A DNA stretch of 64,000 nucleotides from assembly GCA_023053575.1 (NCBI GenBank), contig JAKZAP010000018.1:13854202-13918201 (forward strand). The letters are read 5' to 3'. Source of the DNA: Branchinecta lynchi. Taxonomy: Eukaryota; Arthropoda; Branchiopoda; Anostraca; Branchinectidae. Below the pieces are notes generated by a model, which worked only from the letters and a program-made list of their open reading frames with translations, ran no database searches and was not told where the DNA came from. The position numbers and the translations under genes are program-made. Below are positions 22,850 through 32,450 of the stretch, piece by piece (positions within the stretch are counted from its first letter, which is position 1; each line of letters starts with the position of its first letter).

Positions 22850-24030
22850 GAAGGCAGGACAACTTCTCGATCAAAAAGAGATTGAGAATGTGCCGCTTCC
22901 TGAGGCCAGCGATGGCACACAGACATAAATTTTTGAAAAAAAATAAATTATGGAAATAAAATGGAAATAAAATGGAAAACATGTGTCACTGGCGTCGAGA
23001 AAGATTCTGGAGGAGATTTTTATGTTGGTGTGTTTCTATTTTAAAGTTCAATGGGCACATCAAAGTACCCCAATCCCACTCTGTAACAACCTAGGAACAA
23101 TGCTTACCCCCTAGCTCAGCAGCTTTTTCAACAGTTTCCTCTCTGTGATATTTCAAAGCGTAATTTTTTGGGCCAGTACATGCCCAATTTACTAGCTTGG
23201 ACAAAGATAAAAGCGATGTTTCTTATAACACTTAGTAGATCTTTATTTTATGCATAAATCAGCTTGTCTAATTCAGATTTGAATAGGCTATTTGTTCTTG
23301 AATGATTTTAGTAGCTATGTTATTTTTTATAAACTTATTGCGTATTCTGGTACATTTTATAAAGCAAGTTAAACAAGCTTCACAAAACTATTCAACAAAG
23401 AAAAACTTTTAATAGGCACTTAAAACATTGACCTTCTGATGACACACTAGAACAATCAGGTAAACTGCATCTGCGGCTTGACTTATTGGTGACATCTTAA
23501 ATATATCCTTTTCTATCAAGCATTGCTGGGAGTTTTTGAATTTCCTGCCACGAAATCCCAGCTCGTAAGATTTGGATCGCCGAAATGCCAGAGAGGTAAA
23601 GACAAGGAATAACAAGAAAACGGCCGAGTTTCGTAGCGCCTTCTAAAGGAAGTCAGAAATGTTTATTTGTGAAGCATTTAATACAAAATAAAGCATTAGA
23701 AGTGTCCATTGTGCTTTAAAGAAAACAAAACAAAAAACAGGACAACCTCTCGCTCAAAAAGAGAAAGGGCCGCTTCTTGAAGCTAGCGATGGAACCAAAT
23801 ACGAAAAAGTGAATGAATGGGAATTATTCTGCAAATCGAGGAGTATATTTTTTTGTTTGATTGCCCAGTGGTAAAGCCATTCTCCCCATTTGGGCAGTAA
23901 CTGACACACAATGACGCGACGTAACTGATACACAATGACTTTTCTTTTAAAATAGAACTTTGAACCTGAACAGCAGAGTAGAGAAAAATTCTGGAGGAGG
24001 CTTTGTGTTCGTTTTTTGTAATTCACTGTT
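22850..24030. repeat. Diverged local duplication in the intron
   Basis: 22856-23035 (AGGACAACTTCTCGATCAAA ... AGATTCTGGAGGAG) and 23740-24005 (AGGACAACCTCTCGCTCAAA ... AAATTCTGGAGGAG) are two copies of one segment about 0.9 kb apart. The sequence between them is unassigned, and the ORF at 23409-23615 is not convincing. Confidence 0.6.
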
Positions 24031-24194
24031 CTTTTGGCCTTAGGGCTGCTCAGCAATAAATATATCCATCGATCTATACCTATACAGAGGGGGGAAAAGG
24101 CAAAAAAGCGGCACTACTTACGAAACGTCACTACAGCGCAGTCGCAGGACAGGGGAAAAGAAGACGTGCAAACAATAATTACCAGAGGCCTTAC

Positions 24195-24362
24195 CAGTCG
24201 TCCTTCGCGCCCGAAGAGCTGAATGAAGTTCATAATCAGCTCTCTTGACCGATGCTCCCATTTCTCGATCATTCCGTGTCGCTTCACGTCAATTCTGTCA
24301 ATTACATTCTTGCTTTTTTCTTTGAGCTCTTTGACTTTACCCTGAATTTCGAACTTCTTTGC
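24195..24362 (-). CDS. Pcyt1: Choline-phosphate cytidylyltransferase, lipid-binding (domain M) exon
   Basis: 56 codons between the acceptor CATTTTCAG and donor GTAAGG, phase 0 at both ends. It encodes AKKFEIQGKVKELKEKSKNV, then IDRIDVKRHGMIEKWEHRSR, then ELIMNFIQLFGREGRL. This is the amphipathic helix that inserts into phosphatidylcholine-poor membranes and relieves autoinhibition of the enzyme. The heptad-like Lys/Glu pattern, the conserved IEKWEHRSRE and the closing LFGRE are diagnostic. It joins NVSFLN of the preceding exon to AKKF, matching the family's N-V-S-F-x-x-x-K-K. Confidence 0.96.
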
Positions 24363-24529
24363 CTGAAAATGAAACCGATAAATAAGTATATGAATGAACT
24401 TTCTTCATATTGTTTATTTATAATATTGTATTTAGATATTATTTTACTTAGACGGATATTCCTTGAGAAAGTTGACTCGTAGAAACATCAAAACAATGGC
24501 TAACACCGGGAAATCAGCTTCCTCCCGTC

Positions 24530-24615
24530 CAGCACCAGCCCGAAGAGGACCCTTGCCAAGAAGGGCCGAAATATCGCATCACCAGCCTGGGCTCAAGGAG
24601 AATCCATTTATAATA
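24530..24615 (+). mobile_element. Decayed hammerhead-bearing unit
   Basis: AGCCCGAAGAGGACCCTTGC then AAGAAGGGCCGAAATATCGC matches the 29.2 kb unit, but the core CTGANGA has become CCGAAGA, so catalysis is not expected. CAGCCTGGGCTCAAGGAGAA follows, the usual outer end. The flanking inverted arm is lost. Confidence 0.65.
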
Positions 24616-24659
24616 ATTATCTATTTATAACACCAACTGCACCTAGTGACAGCGAAAAG

Positions 24660-25650
24660 GAACAAGACCAAAGGTATCGATGGGATCTCAAAATTTATTA
24701 TTTGATCCAGACAATCAGGTCTTGTAGATATTCGGTCTTCGACAGACTTCTGAAGCATTTACACTATATTTATAAACAGCTTAAGGTGAACGGTAATTAC
24801 CTGAGAAGACAAAGTTCAGATATGGATTCAGGATGTGTATTTACCCTATAGCCTACGTCGTATCTACTTTGACAAAATTGATCAAAATTTCCTTTGTTAC
24901 TTCTGTAAAATTTCCGCTTTCGACCGGATTCCGGACAAACTTCTTGTCTGGCAAAAACCAAAGCTCAAAAACGAATTCAGCATGTCTCCTTACCCCTATA
25001 TCGAACCACTAATCAACTTCAGATAATACTTTTACAAAATTTTCCGGTTTCAGCCGGACTCCAGCGATCTATACGTCCTGTGGAAGATGATTTCAATATT
25101 CATATTCAGCATGTACACGTCTTCTTACCCACAACTTTTAAACTTTTACTCTAAAATTTTTTTCCCGTTTTTGCCGGATTCTGGTCGAACTAACTGTCTG
25201 TTGAGAAAATAATTTTCATATTCAGACTTAGCATGTCTCCTTGCTCCTAAATAAAACCTCTAATCAACTTCAAATTAAACTTTTACTTTTCACAAATTTT
25301 CCGGTTTTTGACGGATTCCGGGTGAACTACTTGCCCGGCGATAAAATAATTTTCATATTCAGATTCAGCATGTCTCTTTACCCCTAAATCGACTATTTCA
25401 TTAGCTTTTAAAAAATACATTTTTGTTTCCCTTAAGTTCAACCCCTCCCTCACCCCTAAATATAGCGCTAGAGAACCCATCTTCGAACTTGATCCGTGCT
25501 TTAACCCAAAGAGTCCTCATGCCAAAATTGGTGAAAATATCTCGACCTCTTTGAGAGTTATCGTGCTAGCAGACGGACAGACAGACAGACGGACAACTTT
25601 TACGGAAGTCAAAGGTATACCTCCACTTCTGTTTTGGGATCCCAAATCAA
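24660..25650 (+). repeat. Family B modular repeat, full-length copy
   Basis: Starts AACAAGACCAAAGGTATCGA / TGGGATC and ends GTTTTGGGATCCCAAA. It contains five modules of roughly 115-125 bp with GCATGT(C/A)TCCTTACCCC and CCGGATTCCGG, then AGAGTTATCGTGCTAGCAGA and a CAGACGGACAGACAGAC stretch. Opposite orientation to the copy at 2427. Confidence 0.85.
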
Positions 25651-25804
25651 AGGAAAAAACAATCAACACATTCACAAACAAAATCCATACAGAATGTCTA
25701 ATTTAGCCTACAAAATTTAGTAAACTAAAATTCGGTAAATATTGAAATAAATAACAAAGTAAACAAGGACAACTTGCACTACATAGTATTTCTGCTCAGA
25801 AGAT

Positions 25805-25990
25805 CTGAAATAGTTGAACACTTTACAACTAAGCTATGCTTACAGAAAATCAAACAATGGCTTCGGCTGTTTTTAGCCTCTTTCCATGTCACTTGCCTTG
25901 GATAAGCTCCTCGGAAAACAATGATCGGCCACATGATACGTCAGGTAAAGAGAACAAACAAGGCAAGCGTGGTAATCAGTGCATTGCTAA
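25805..25990 (+). repeat. Family C dispersed repeat, partial copy
   Basis: Matches copies 1 and 2 from the TTGAACACTTTACAACTAAG / CTATGCTT start through ATGATACGTCAGG. The 3' half is lost. Confidence 0.5.
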
Positions 25991-26330
25991 TAGAAGAGAT
26001 AGGATACACTTATGAAGAAAAAGAATATCGGGACCGAGAATGGACGGAAATACTACTCAAGTAAAATGGATTACTACCATAAGTGCGACCTGTCCTTTAC
26101 AACAAGACCAAAGGTTTCGATGGGATCCCAAAAGTTCAAATTTGATCCAGACAATTGGGTCTCGTCTTCGCCAGACTCCTTGAACACTTTTACTATTAAA
26201 ATTTAGAAAAAGATTAAGGCAAAATAGCTGATCATATGAGAAAACCAAGTTCAGATATGGATTCAGCATGCGTGTTTACCCCTTTAAGTCATATCTTTTT
26301 TTATAAGAAGTGAACTGATAGACAAAAATG

Positions 26331-26402
26331 CTCCTCAGTCGGGATTTGAACCCAGGCCCTCTGTTTACAAGACAGACGCTCTACCAACTGAGCTACCGAG
26401 GG
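26331..26402 (-). tRNA. tRNA-Thr(UGU)-like gene or tRNA-derived pseudogene
   Basis: On the minus strand: TA at positions 8-9, D arm GCTC..GAGC, a perfect 5-bp anticodon stem TCTGT/ACAGA with loop CTTGTAA (anticodon UGU), and T loop GGGTTCAAATCCC. The A and B box promoters (TAGCTCAGTTGGTAGAGC and GGGTTCAAATCCC) are intact. Defects: a C-A mismatch at the first acceptor pair, a G-U pair, and a weak outer T stem (C-A, U-G). No intron and no encoded CCA. With these mismatches and its place inside an insertion, it may be a pseudogene or the head of a SINE rather than a working tRNA. Confidence 0.7.
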
Positions 26403-26522
26403 GCTTGTGAACAGAGTTCGCAAACCACAACAATAGTCTGGTAGAAGCCGGCCATAGGAACAGCGATCCGGCCTGAAGGCAAATTTATCTAACCAGTTCA
26501 CATCCCCATGTCACGGAAATTA

Positions 26523-26603
26523 ATAATATAGATGGCACTTAATACAAGGGACTTGTACCGTGACCACGTACAAGTCCCTTGTGTAAAGTGCCATCTATAT
26601 TAT
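26523..26603. repeat. Palindromic hairpin, 36-bp arms
   Basis: Arms at 26523-26558 and 26568-26603 (ATAATATAGATGGCACTT.. ending GGGACTTGTAC) around the spacer CGTGACCAC. Only two differences between the arms that I can see. It could be a tiny foldback MITE or a regulatory hairpin of the composite element. Confidence 0.8.
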
Positions 26604-27451
26604 AAGTCAAAAAGCAGATCGAAACTTCCTGCCTTACTTCTCCCAATCTTCCGGTTTCGGCGGAATTCCGGAACTACTTGTCCGGCGAAAAATAAAGCTC
26701 AAAAACGAATTCAGCATGTCTCCTTACCACTACATCCAACCTCTAATCAACTTCCAATTAAACTTTTACTTTTAACAAATTTTCCGGTTTCAGCCGGATT
26801 CCGAGCGATCTATACGTCCGGTGAGAAAATGGTTGTCATGTGCTAATTCAGCATGTCTACTTACCCGCAAATCAAATTTAAACAAAACTTTTATTTTAAA
26901 CAAATTCTCCGGTTTTGGCCGGATTCCGGCCGAACTAATTGTCCGGCGAGAAAATAATTTTCATATTCGGACTCGGCATGTTTCCTTGCCCCTAAATCGA
27001 ACCTCCAATCCACTTCATATTACTTTTCACAAATATTCCGGTTATTGCCGGATTCCGGGTGAACTATTTGTCCGGCGAGAAACTAAATTTCATATTTGGA
27101 TTCAGCATGTCTCTTTACCCCTAATTCGACTATTTCATTAGCTTTTTAAAAATATTGTTTGTTCCCCTTAATTTTAAACCCCTCCCCCACCCCTAAATAT
27201 AGAGCTACATAGCCCATCTTCGAACTTGACTTGTACTTTGACCTAAAGAGTCCTCATGCCAAGTTTGATCAAAATATCTCAACCCCTTCGAGAGTTATCG
27301 TGCTAACAGACGGACGGACAACTTTGCGATGTCATAGGTATCCCTCCGCTTACGTTTTGAGATCCCAAAACTGTACCACCCATTAGGTTCAAAAGCCTTT
27401 TATATACAACCAGTGATATAAATAAATGATGTTTAAAAAGAATTTACTCAC

Positions 27452-27673
27452 ATTTAAAAAAGAGACGTTCATATCCTCTCTCGGTATACCCCTCTGTAAA
27501 TTCCTGCTAACATATTCATCGTAGTTCTTCACGATTCGTGCAATTAAATCTGAAGTTGACACCCCCTCTGTTCTCTCCGTGGCTACGAACATTCCCATCG
27601 CCTTGATATGTGCATAAACGTCTTCGCCACTGCCTGTTGTGTAAGGAATTTCGTCATGTGCGACGAAGTCAAT
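27452..27673 (-). CDS. Pcyt1: Choline-phosphate cytidylyltransferase, catalytic exon with RTEGVSTS
   Basis: 74 codons between the acceptor CCCTTTTGCAG and donor GTGAGT, phase 0. Reads [82 protein letters not shown] is the second nucleotidyltransferase signature, which contacts the CTP phosphates; the preceding VAHDEIPY segment is also highly conserved. The enzyme makes CDP-choline from CTP and phosphocholine. Codons that stay open past GTGAGT (VSKFFLNII...) are intron. Confidence 0.98.
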
Positions 27674-28284
27674 CTGCAAAAGGGACAATTCGGATTAGAG
27701 CGGACCTGAGACGCTCAAGTTTTATTTTAATATTACTTCCATCAAACTTTCTTATAAGCAAAGGATCTAGTATTGTTCTATGGATAAAGCCATACCGCAC
27801 AGTTTACTGTTTATGTTAATACATTAACAGTTGAATACTTTAAAGTTTAACCGAAAAGAGCTGGGATAAGACAATCTAGTTACCTATCACTTATTCACCT
27901 AAATTGGATTGAAGACCCGCTTTAAATGCGTCACTTCATTGTCCCGTTTTTCAGGAATAATAGATTTTCAAATAGTGGAATTTCCGTGTGATTTGTGGTA
28001 CGTCTATGCGCTTGTATTTTTGTTGTATGCCTTACCAGAAAGATTTGTGATCTTTTTTTCGGGCACTTAGCAATCTTCACCAATCTCACCACTGCCCACT
28101 GAAAAGCCGCATTTGTGTTGAGATAAAATTTCCAGCGTCGTAGTAGAATTTACGTTCTGGGGACGGTCGCAGATATTTTGAACGTCATAACCAGAGCCAG
28201 AGCAAAAAGTGAACATAAAAAATCCCTTTGCACAATCCAAATAATTCAGTGTATTGAGTTACATGACACAAAAATAAGTTGGCT
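27674..28284 (-). other. Cytidylyltransferase intron, unassigned
   Basis: Part of the 1.9-kb intron (29562-27674). It holds the inverted small fragment at about 27840-27930 and no exon. Confidence 0.4.
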
Positions 28285-28535
28285 TTTCAGTTAAACTTTA
28301 ACACTATGCTCTGCTCTTAACAAATCGCCAACCATTTGTCTGCGCTCACAAGGCCCGTAAATTTTTAGTAAAAACACGGACAAATCTACATAACCGTTTT
28401 TCTGACGAGTGAGATTCTCGCAAGCAATCGTCGGGAGCATGATACGCATCGAACGTAGTTAAAATGGAAAGTGGAATAAGTGTGGTCCGAGTTTAAGAAT
28501 GTGTGGATCGATTCGGAAGTAGGTTGCAGAATTAT
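28285..28535 (+). repeat. Family C dispersed repeat, copy
   Basis: TTCAGTTAAACTTTAACACT, TTTTTCTGACGAGTGAG and GATACGCATCGAACGTAG match the landmarks of the copies at 8625 and 10315. Confidence 0.55.
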
Positions 28536-28639
28536 TATATCTATTTATATTATACATTTTATTTAACATATCAGATTCCAGAATCTGGAAGGGTGGCATA
28601 GAGGGCAACACGTTTTAGAGACAACAAAATATGCAAATG

Positions 28640-29095
28640 GACGGGGTCGGGGCAGAGATGGGCGAACCGAATCTTGATTCGGATTCGAATCCAGGATTCG
28701 TCTTTTTGGCCGGATTGGAATCCAGATTCGGATCATCTGCTTGGCAGACTGGATTCGGATTCCAAACTCGAAGTTTTACGAATCCGCTCAAATTCCAAGA
28801 CTTCATCCTGCCAGTTTCCGTTTTCCCAATTTTTACACAGTGTGCCTAGGCAATCCAACTTTTTGGTCTCCACCTCCAACCATCCTCAGTAATCTATCAC
28901 GTTATCTGATACCTTAGATATTACATTAGATATCAGTGCTTTTTGTCACCTCTGATTTTTAAACCATTACCTATGTACATGATTTGATTTTTGTTAAGGT
29001 CGGATTCGAATCCTCAGCATGAAATGTGTGGATTCGGAATCGGATTCGTACCTAGCCCAGGATTCGGATTCGAATCCTTTCATGATCGGAGTCGC
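28640..29095. repeat. GATTCG-rich degenerate tandem
   Basis: GGATTCGGATTC-type hexamers recur many times at 28670-28790 and 29000-29085, partly as mirrored arms: GAATCTTGATTCGGATTCGA near the left end, GGATTCGGATTCGAATCC near the right. The opening GGGCAGAGATGGGCGAACCG and closing GAGTCGCCCATCTCTG are complementary, so the whole 28650-29103 block is an inverted-repeat element. Confidence 0.65.
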
Positions 29096-29107
29096 CCATC
29101 TCTGGTT

Positions 29108-29330
29108 AGGGAAACATATATTCAAATAATGCATAAAAGGGGATACGTCAGCTACGATGAGTTTGATCCTTTTTTAATCATGACTGCAGGTTTGTTCTTT
29201 CGCCAACGTTGACCCTGACGTTCGACAGCCTGACGAGGACCCTTGCGAAGAAGGGCCGAAATATCGCTGTCGAAGCATCGCAGCTGACGTATCTTTTATG
29301 CATTGTTTGAATAAATTACTGCGATATTGC
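29108..29330 (+). mobile_element. Short inverted-repeat element carrying a hammerhead ribozyme
   Basis: The left arm TTCAAATAATGCATAAAAGG then GGATACGTCAGCTACGATG is complemented on the right by CATCGCAGCTGACGTATC then TTTTATGCATTGTTTGAA. Between them lies a full hammerhead motif. There is no coding capacity. It is a non-autonomous relative of the Penelope-like element at 41.1-42.3 kb, whose ends carry the same ribozyme and GACGTATCCGTTTA-type arms. It sits in an intron, in the strand opposite to the cytidylyltransferase gene. Confidence 0.8.
29221..29274 (+). ncRNA. Hammerhead ribozyme, complete core
   Basis: Stem I 5' arm TTCGACAGC (29221-29229), core CTGACGA (29230-29236), stem II GGACCCTT/AAGGGCC with one bulged A and loop GCGAAG (29237-29257), GAA (29258-29260), AUAU (29261-29264), cleavage C17 at 29265, stem I 3' arm GCTGTCGAA (29266-29274). 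The stem I arms are perfectly complementary over 9 bp. All invariant hammerhead positions (CUGANGA, GAAA, UH) are satisfied. Helix III is the self-complementary AUAU, too short for a hairpin. This suggests either a minimal helix III or pairing between two copies, as reported for hammerheads of Penelope-like elements. Confidence 0.88.
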
Positions 29331-29562
29331 AGACACATTTTTCCGGCCAGAAATTTCTGCATTTTCAAAAAATTCTCAACTTTTCCGTTTAGAATCGATG
29401 ATATCTGGAATGACCACAGCATCAGAGTTGTGACTGGGAGCCAAGAGATGAGCGAAAGAGATATCTACTAATGAATTAGGTATCACCAAGTGGCATCTGG
29501 AAGAGTTGGCTTGACCGTACGGAAGATATCTCGTGATCTGGAAAGTGAAGCCTGACTTTTAC

Positions 29563-29714
29563 CTTGTGCTTTTTCAGGTATTCTTCGTCAAGTGACCAAG
29601 GCGCATCTTTAACGATTTCGTCGACGTATCGACAGTGCCTCACTGCCTCGTATCTTTCATCTTCATTCATCACTGTCAACCCCTTCTTCGAATGGGTCAT
29701 TTTATCACTGCAAA
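29563..29714 (-). CDS. Pcyt1: Choline-phosphate cytidylyltransferase, catalytic exon
   Basis: 152 nt between the acceptor TTTGTATTTAG and the donor GTAAAA. The first two bases (TT) complete the A left by the previous exon to ATT, restoring LIVG-I-CSD. Reads CSDKMTHSKKGLTVMNEDER, YEAVRHCRYVDEIVKDAPWS, LDEEYLKKHK. The C-S-D, K-G-x-T-V-M-N and E-R-Y-x-x-V-R-H-C-R-Y-V-D-E blocks are the hallmark of the cytidylyltransferase core fold; the lysine of the KG block is the family's CTP-binding lysine position. The next exon continues directly with IDFVAHDE. Confidence 0.98.
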
Positions 29715-29734
29715 CTAAATACAAATAAATAAAT

Positions 29735-32450
29735 AACAAGAGCTACGAGCTCATATGGCACTTGTACGAGTAGGCTGTACAAGAAAGTAGATGAGAACGT
29801 CACAAAATACACCCGCCATCCAAAAATGCGGTTCGGAAATAGAAATAGGATATTTAGTTTCACTCATTTCTGAGGAGTTCCGGCATCGTCTCGATTGTCT
29901 GTAGCAAATGCACATGACTGTTCAAACTTTCATCCCAATAAATTCATTTGTTTGATCCCTAGACGGGCTACACGATTTCCGGTACCCACTCTATCTCGAC
30001 CTACCGTGGCCGAATCTGGTTCGGAATATAAAAAATCGACCACCTAAAGCATCTTCTTTTATACCATCTATCAAGTTTCACTCGAATCTGAGCATTTTTG
30101 GAAAGTTCCGGTACCCCCCCCCTCCCACCAACGTTGTCGGAGCCGGTTCGGGCCCAATCTCTTAATTCCCTGTTCCTGTCCATCAAGTTTTACTGAAATT
30201 GGAGCTTAGCCTATCTGCAAGTTTCCAGTACCCCCCCCCCCCTACCTTGGCGGAATTCGGCCCGGACGCCAAATAACAAATCTAGGCCGCATAAACTCGG
30301 CACTGTCGAATTTGCATCTCATTCGGTCCATCCGTTTGGTTTTTGTGCATGTCAAAAGTCCCCCCACCCCCAATTCCCCTAATCGTGGTCGCATATGGTT
30401 CGAACGCATGTTTTACATGTCGAGGCCATCGATTCGTATCACCCATAAAGTTTCACTCGAATCAGACCACTCGTTTGCAATTTATAGAAGTCAATTTCCA
30501 TATTTCTCTTCTCGTGCTCCCCAAAAAATGCTCGGATCTAGGAACGGAAGTTTCCGGGGGTATGTTGTGTCAGGTTCTTAAGTCAAGATAATTCGGGTCG
30601 CTAATATGCCTGCAAAGTTTCGTTGTCGTTTTACATCTGGAACTATTCTAACTCACGACTACCGGAATTCCAGGAAACCCCTCCAACTCCCCCCACAGAG
30701 CCCCGAAACCATCTGGCTCCTTCAATTTCATCTAGGCCTAATGCTTGTTCCATCCATTAAGTTTCGTCCCAATCCCTCTGCTTTTAGAGTTTCTCGAGTT
30801 CCCCCCCCCCCCCTCCATCCCCACAGGTATCGGACCCGACCCGGACGTGACACTGAACGTCCGAGGCGATAGCTCACCAGACAAGTTTCATTCAAATCCG
30901 ATCACCCGTTCAAAAGTTATGCACGCCACTAGATTCCGGACTCCCCATCCACCCACTCCCCCCACGATGGTCGGGTCGGGGAAACGGCTGTTCTCAAGTC
31001 AATATGTTCGGATCCCTGACATACCTGCCAAGTTTCATCGCCCTAGGACATCAGGAAGTATGCCGAACTCGCGGGATCGCTAGAAATCCGGACCCCGACC
31101 CCAACTCCCCCACAGTGCCCTGATCCGGTCCGGTTATGTCAATGACGTGTCTAGGACTTGTGCTTGTTTTTCCCACCAAGTTTCATCCCGATCCCTCCAC
31201 TCTAAGCGTTTCTCAAAATTTCCGGTTCCCTCCTCCAATCCCCCCAGTGTCATCGGATCCACCCGGATTTAAAGTGGGATGTCTGAGACACGAGGTCATC
31301 CTAAATATAAAATTTCATCAAGATCCGATCACCCGTTCAAAAGTTATACACGCCACTAGATTCCGGACTCCCCATCCATCCACTCCCCCAGTATGGTCGG
31401 ATTGGGGAAACGGCTGTTCTCAAGTGAACCTGTTCGGGTCCCTGACATACCTGCCAAGTTTCATCGCCCTAGCACATCAGGAAGTATGCCGAACTCGCGG
31501 GATCGCTAGAAATCCGGACCCCCCCCCCCCAACTCCCCCAGAGTGCCTAGATCTGGTCCGCTTATATCAATGACGTATCTAGGACTTGTGCTTCCCACCA
31601 AGTTTCATCCCGATCCCTCCACTCTAGGCGTTTCTCAAGATTTCCGGTTCCCTCCTCCAACTCCCCCCAATGTCATCGGATCCGGTCCGGATCTATAGTG
31701 GGACGTCTGAGACACGAGGTCATCCTAAATATAAAATTTCATCAAGATCCGATGACTCGTTCGCAAGATAAAAATACCTCAAATTCTGGCTTCCCCCTCC
31801 CTTCACTCCCCCCCCCCCCCCAGATGGTCGAATCGGGGAATTGACGATTTCCTATTTAATCTGGTCGGGTCCCAGAGATGCCTGTCAATTTCCATCGTCT
31901 CAGCACATCAGGAAGCACGGAACTCGCGGGATCACTACAAATTCGGACTTCTCCCCCCCCCCCCAACTCCCCCAAAGTGAGCGGACCCGTTCCGGTTATA
32001 TCAGCCATGTATCTAGGACTTGTGCTTGTACTTTCCACCAAGTTTCATCCGGATCCCTCCACTCTAAGTGTTTTTCAAGATTTCCGGTTTCCCCCTCCAA
32101 CTCCCCCCAATGTCACCGGATCCGGTTTGGATTTAAAATGGAGGGTCTGAGACACGAGTTCCTTCCATATATCAAGTTTCATTAAGATCCGATAACCCGT
32201 TCGTAAGCTAAAAATATCTCATTTTCCCTCATTTTTCCGGATTCCCCCTCCCTCCACTCCCCTCCAGATGGTCGGATCGGGGAAGCGAGTATTTCTAATT
32301 TAATCTGGTCCAGTTCCTGATATGCCTGCCAAGTTTCATCGTCCTAGCTTATCTGGAAGTGCCCGAACTAGCAAAACCGGGACCGACAGACCGACTGACG
32401 GACAGAAATTACAATCGCTATATGGCACTTGAGTAAGCTCAAGTGCCATA
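29735..32450 (+). repeat. Family A modular repeat, longest copy
   Basis: Starts AACAAGAGCTACGAGCTC / ATATGGCACTTG and ends with a perfect hairpin TATGGCACTTGAG, TAAG, CTCAAGTGCCATA. In between are many modules of about 85-110 bp, most beginning AAGTTTCATC and containing a C-tract of 7-14 bases and TCCGGATTC-like blocks. At least two higher-order units of about 430 bp (for example 30885-31320 against 31320-31740) repeat almost unchanged. All ORFs here are Pro-rich read-throughs of the repeat. Its left end is only 19-20 bp upstream of a cytidylyltransferase splice acceptor. Confidence 0.88.

Larger units (their letters stand above)
26295..26604 (-). mobile_element. Composite insertion: tRNA-like sequence within GTGAACTG inverted ends plus a hairpin
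   Basis: It interrupts the family B repeat between AAGTCATA (26287-26294) and ATAAGTCA (26602-26609), a probable target duplication. On the minus strand GTGAACTGGTTAGATAAAT precedes the tRNA-like part, and the complement of GTGAACTGATAGACAAAAAT follows it, so the tRNA-like block has its own inverted ends. An 80-bp near-perfect hairpin is attached at one side (next entry). Confidence 0.6.
26098..27375 (+). repeat. Family B modular repeat with an internal insertion
   Basis: Starts ACAAGACCAAAGGTTTCGAT / GGGATCCCA and ends TTTTGAGATCCCAAAACT. It has the same module order as 24660-25650 and is interrupted at about 26295-26604 by the tRNA-bearing insertion. ORFs at 26532-27141 are the repeat modules read through. 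Confidence 0.85.

Noticed and set aside
24541..24600. Active hammerhead at 24.55 kb
   Set aside because: The core CUGANGA is CCGAAGA; catalysis is not expected. Kept only as a decayed unit.
30300..32190. Many overlapping Pro-rich ORFs
   Set aside because: They are read-throughs of the C-tract modules of family A, occur in several frames and shift with every homopolymer.
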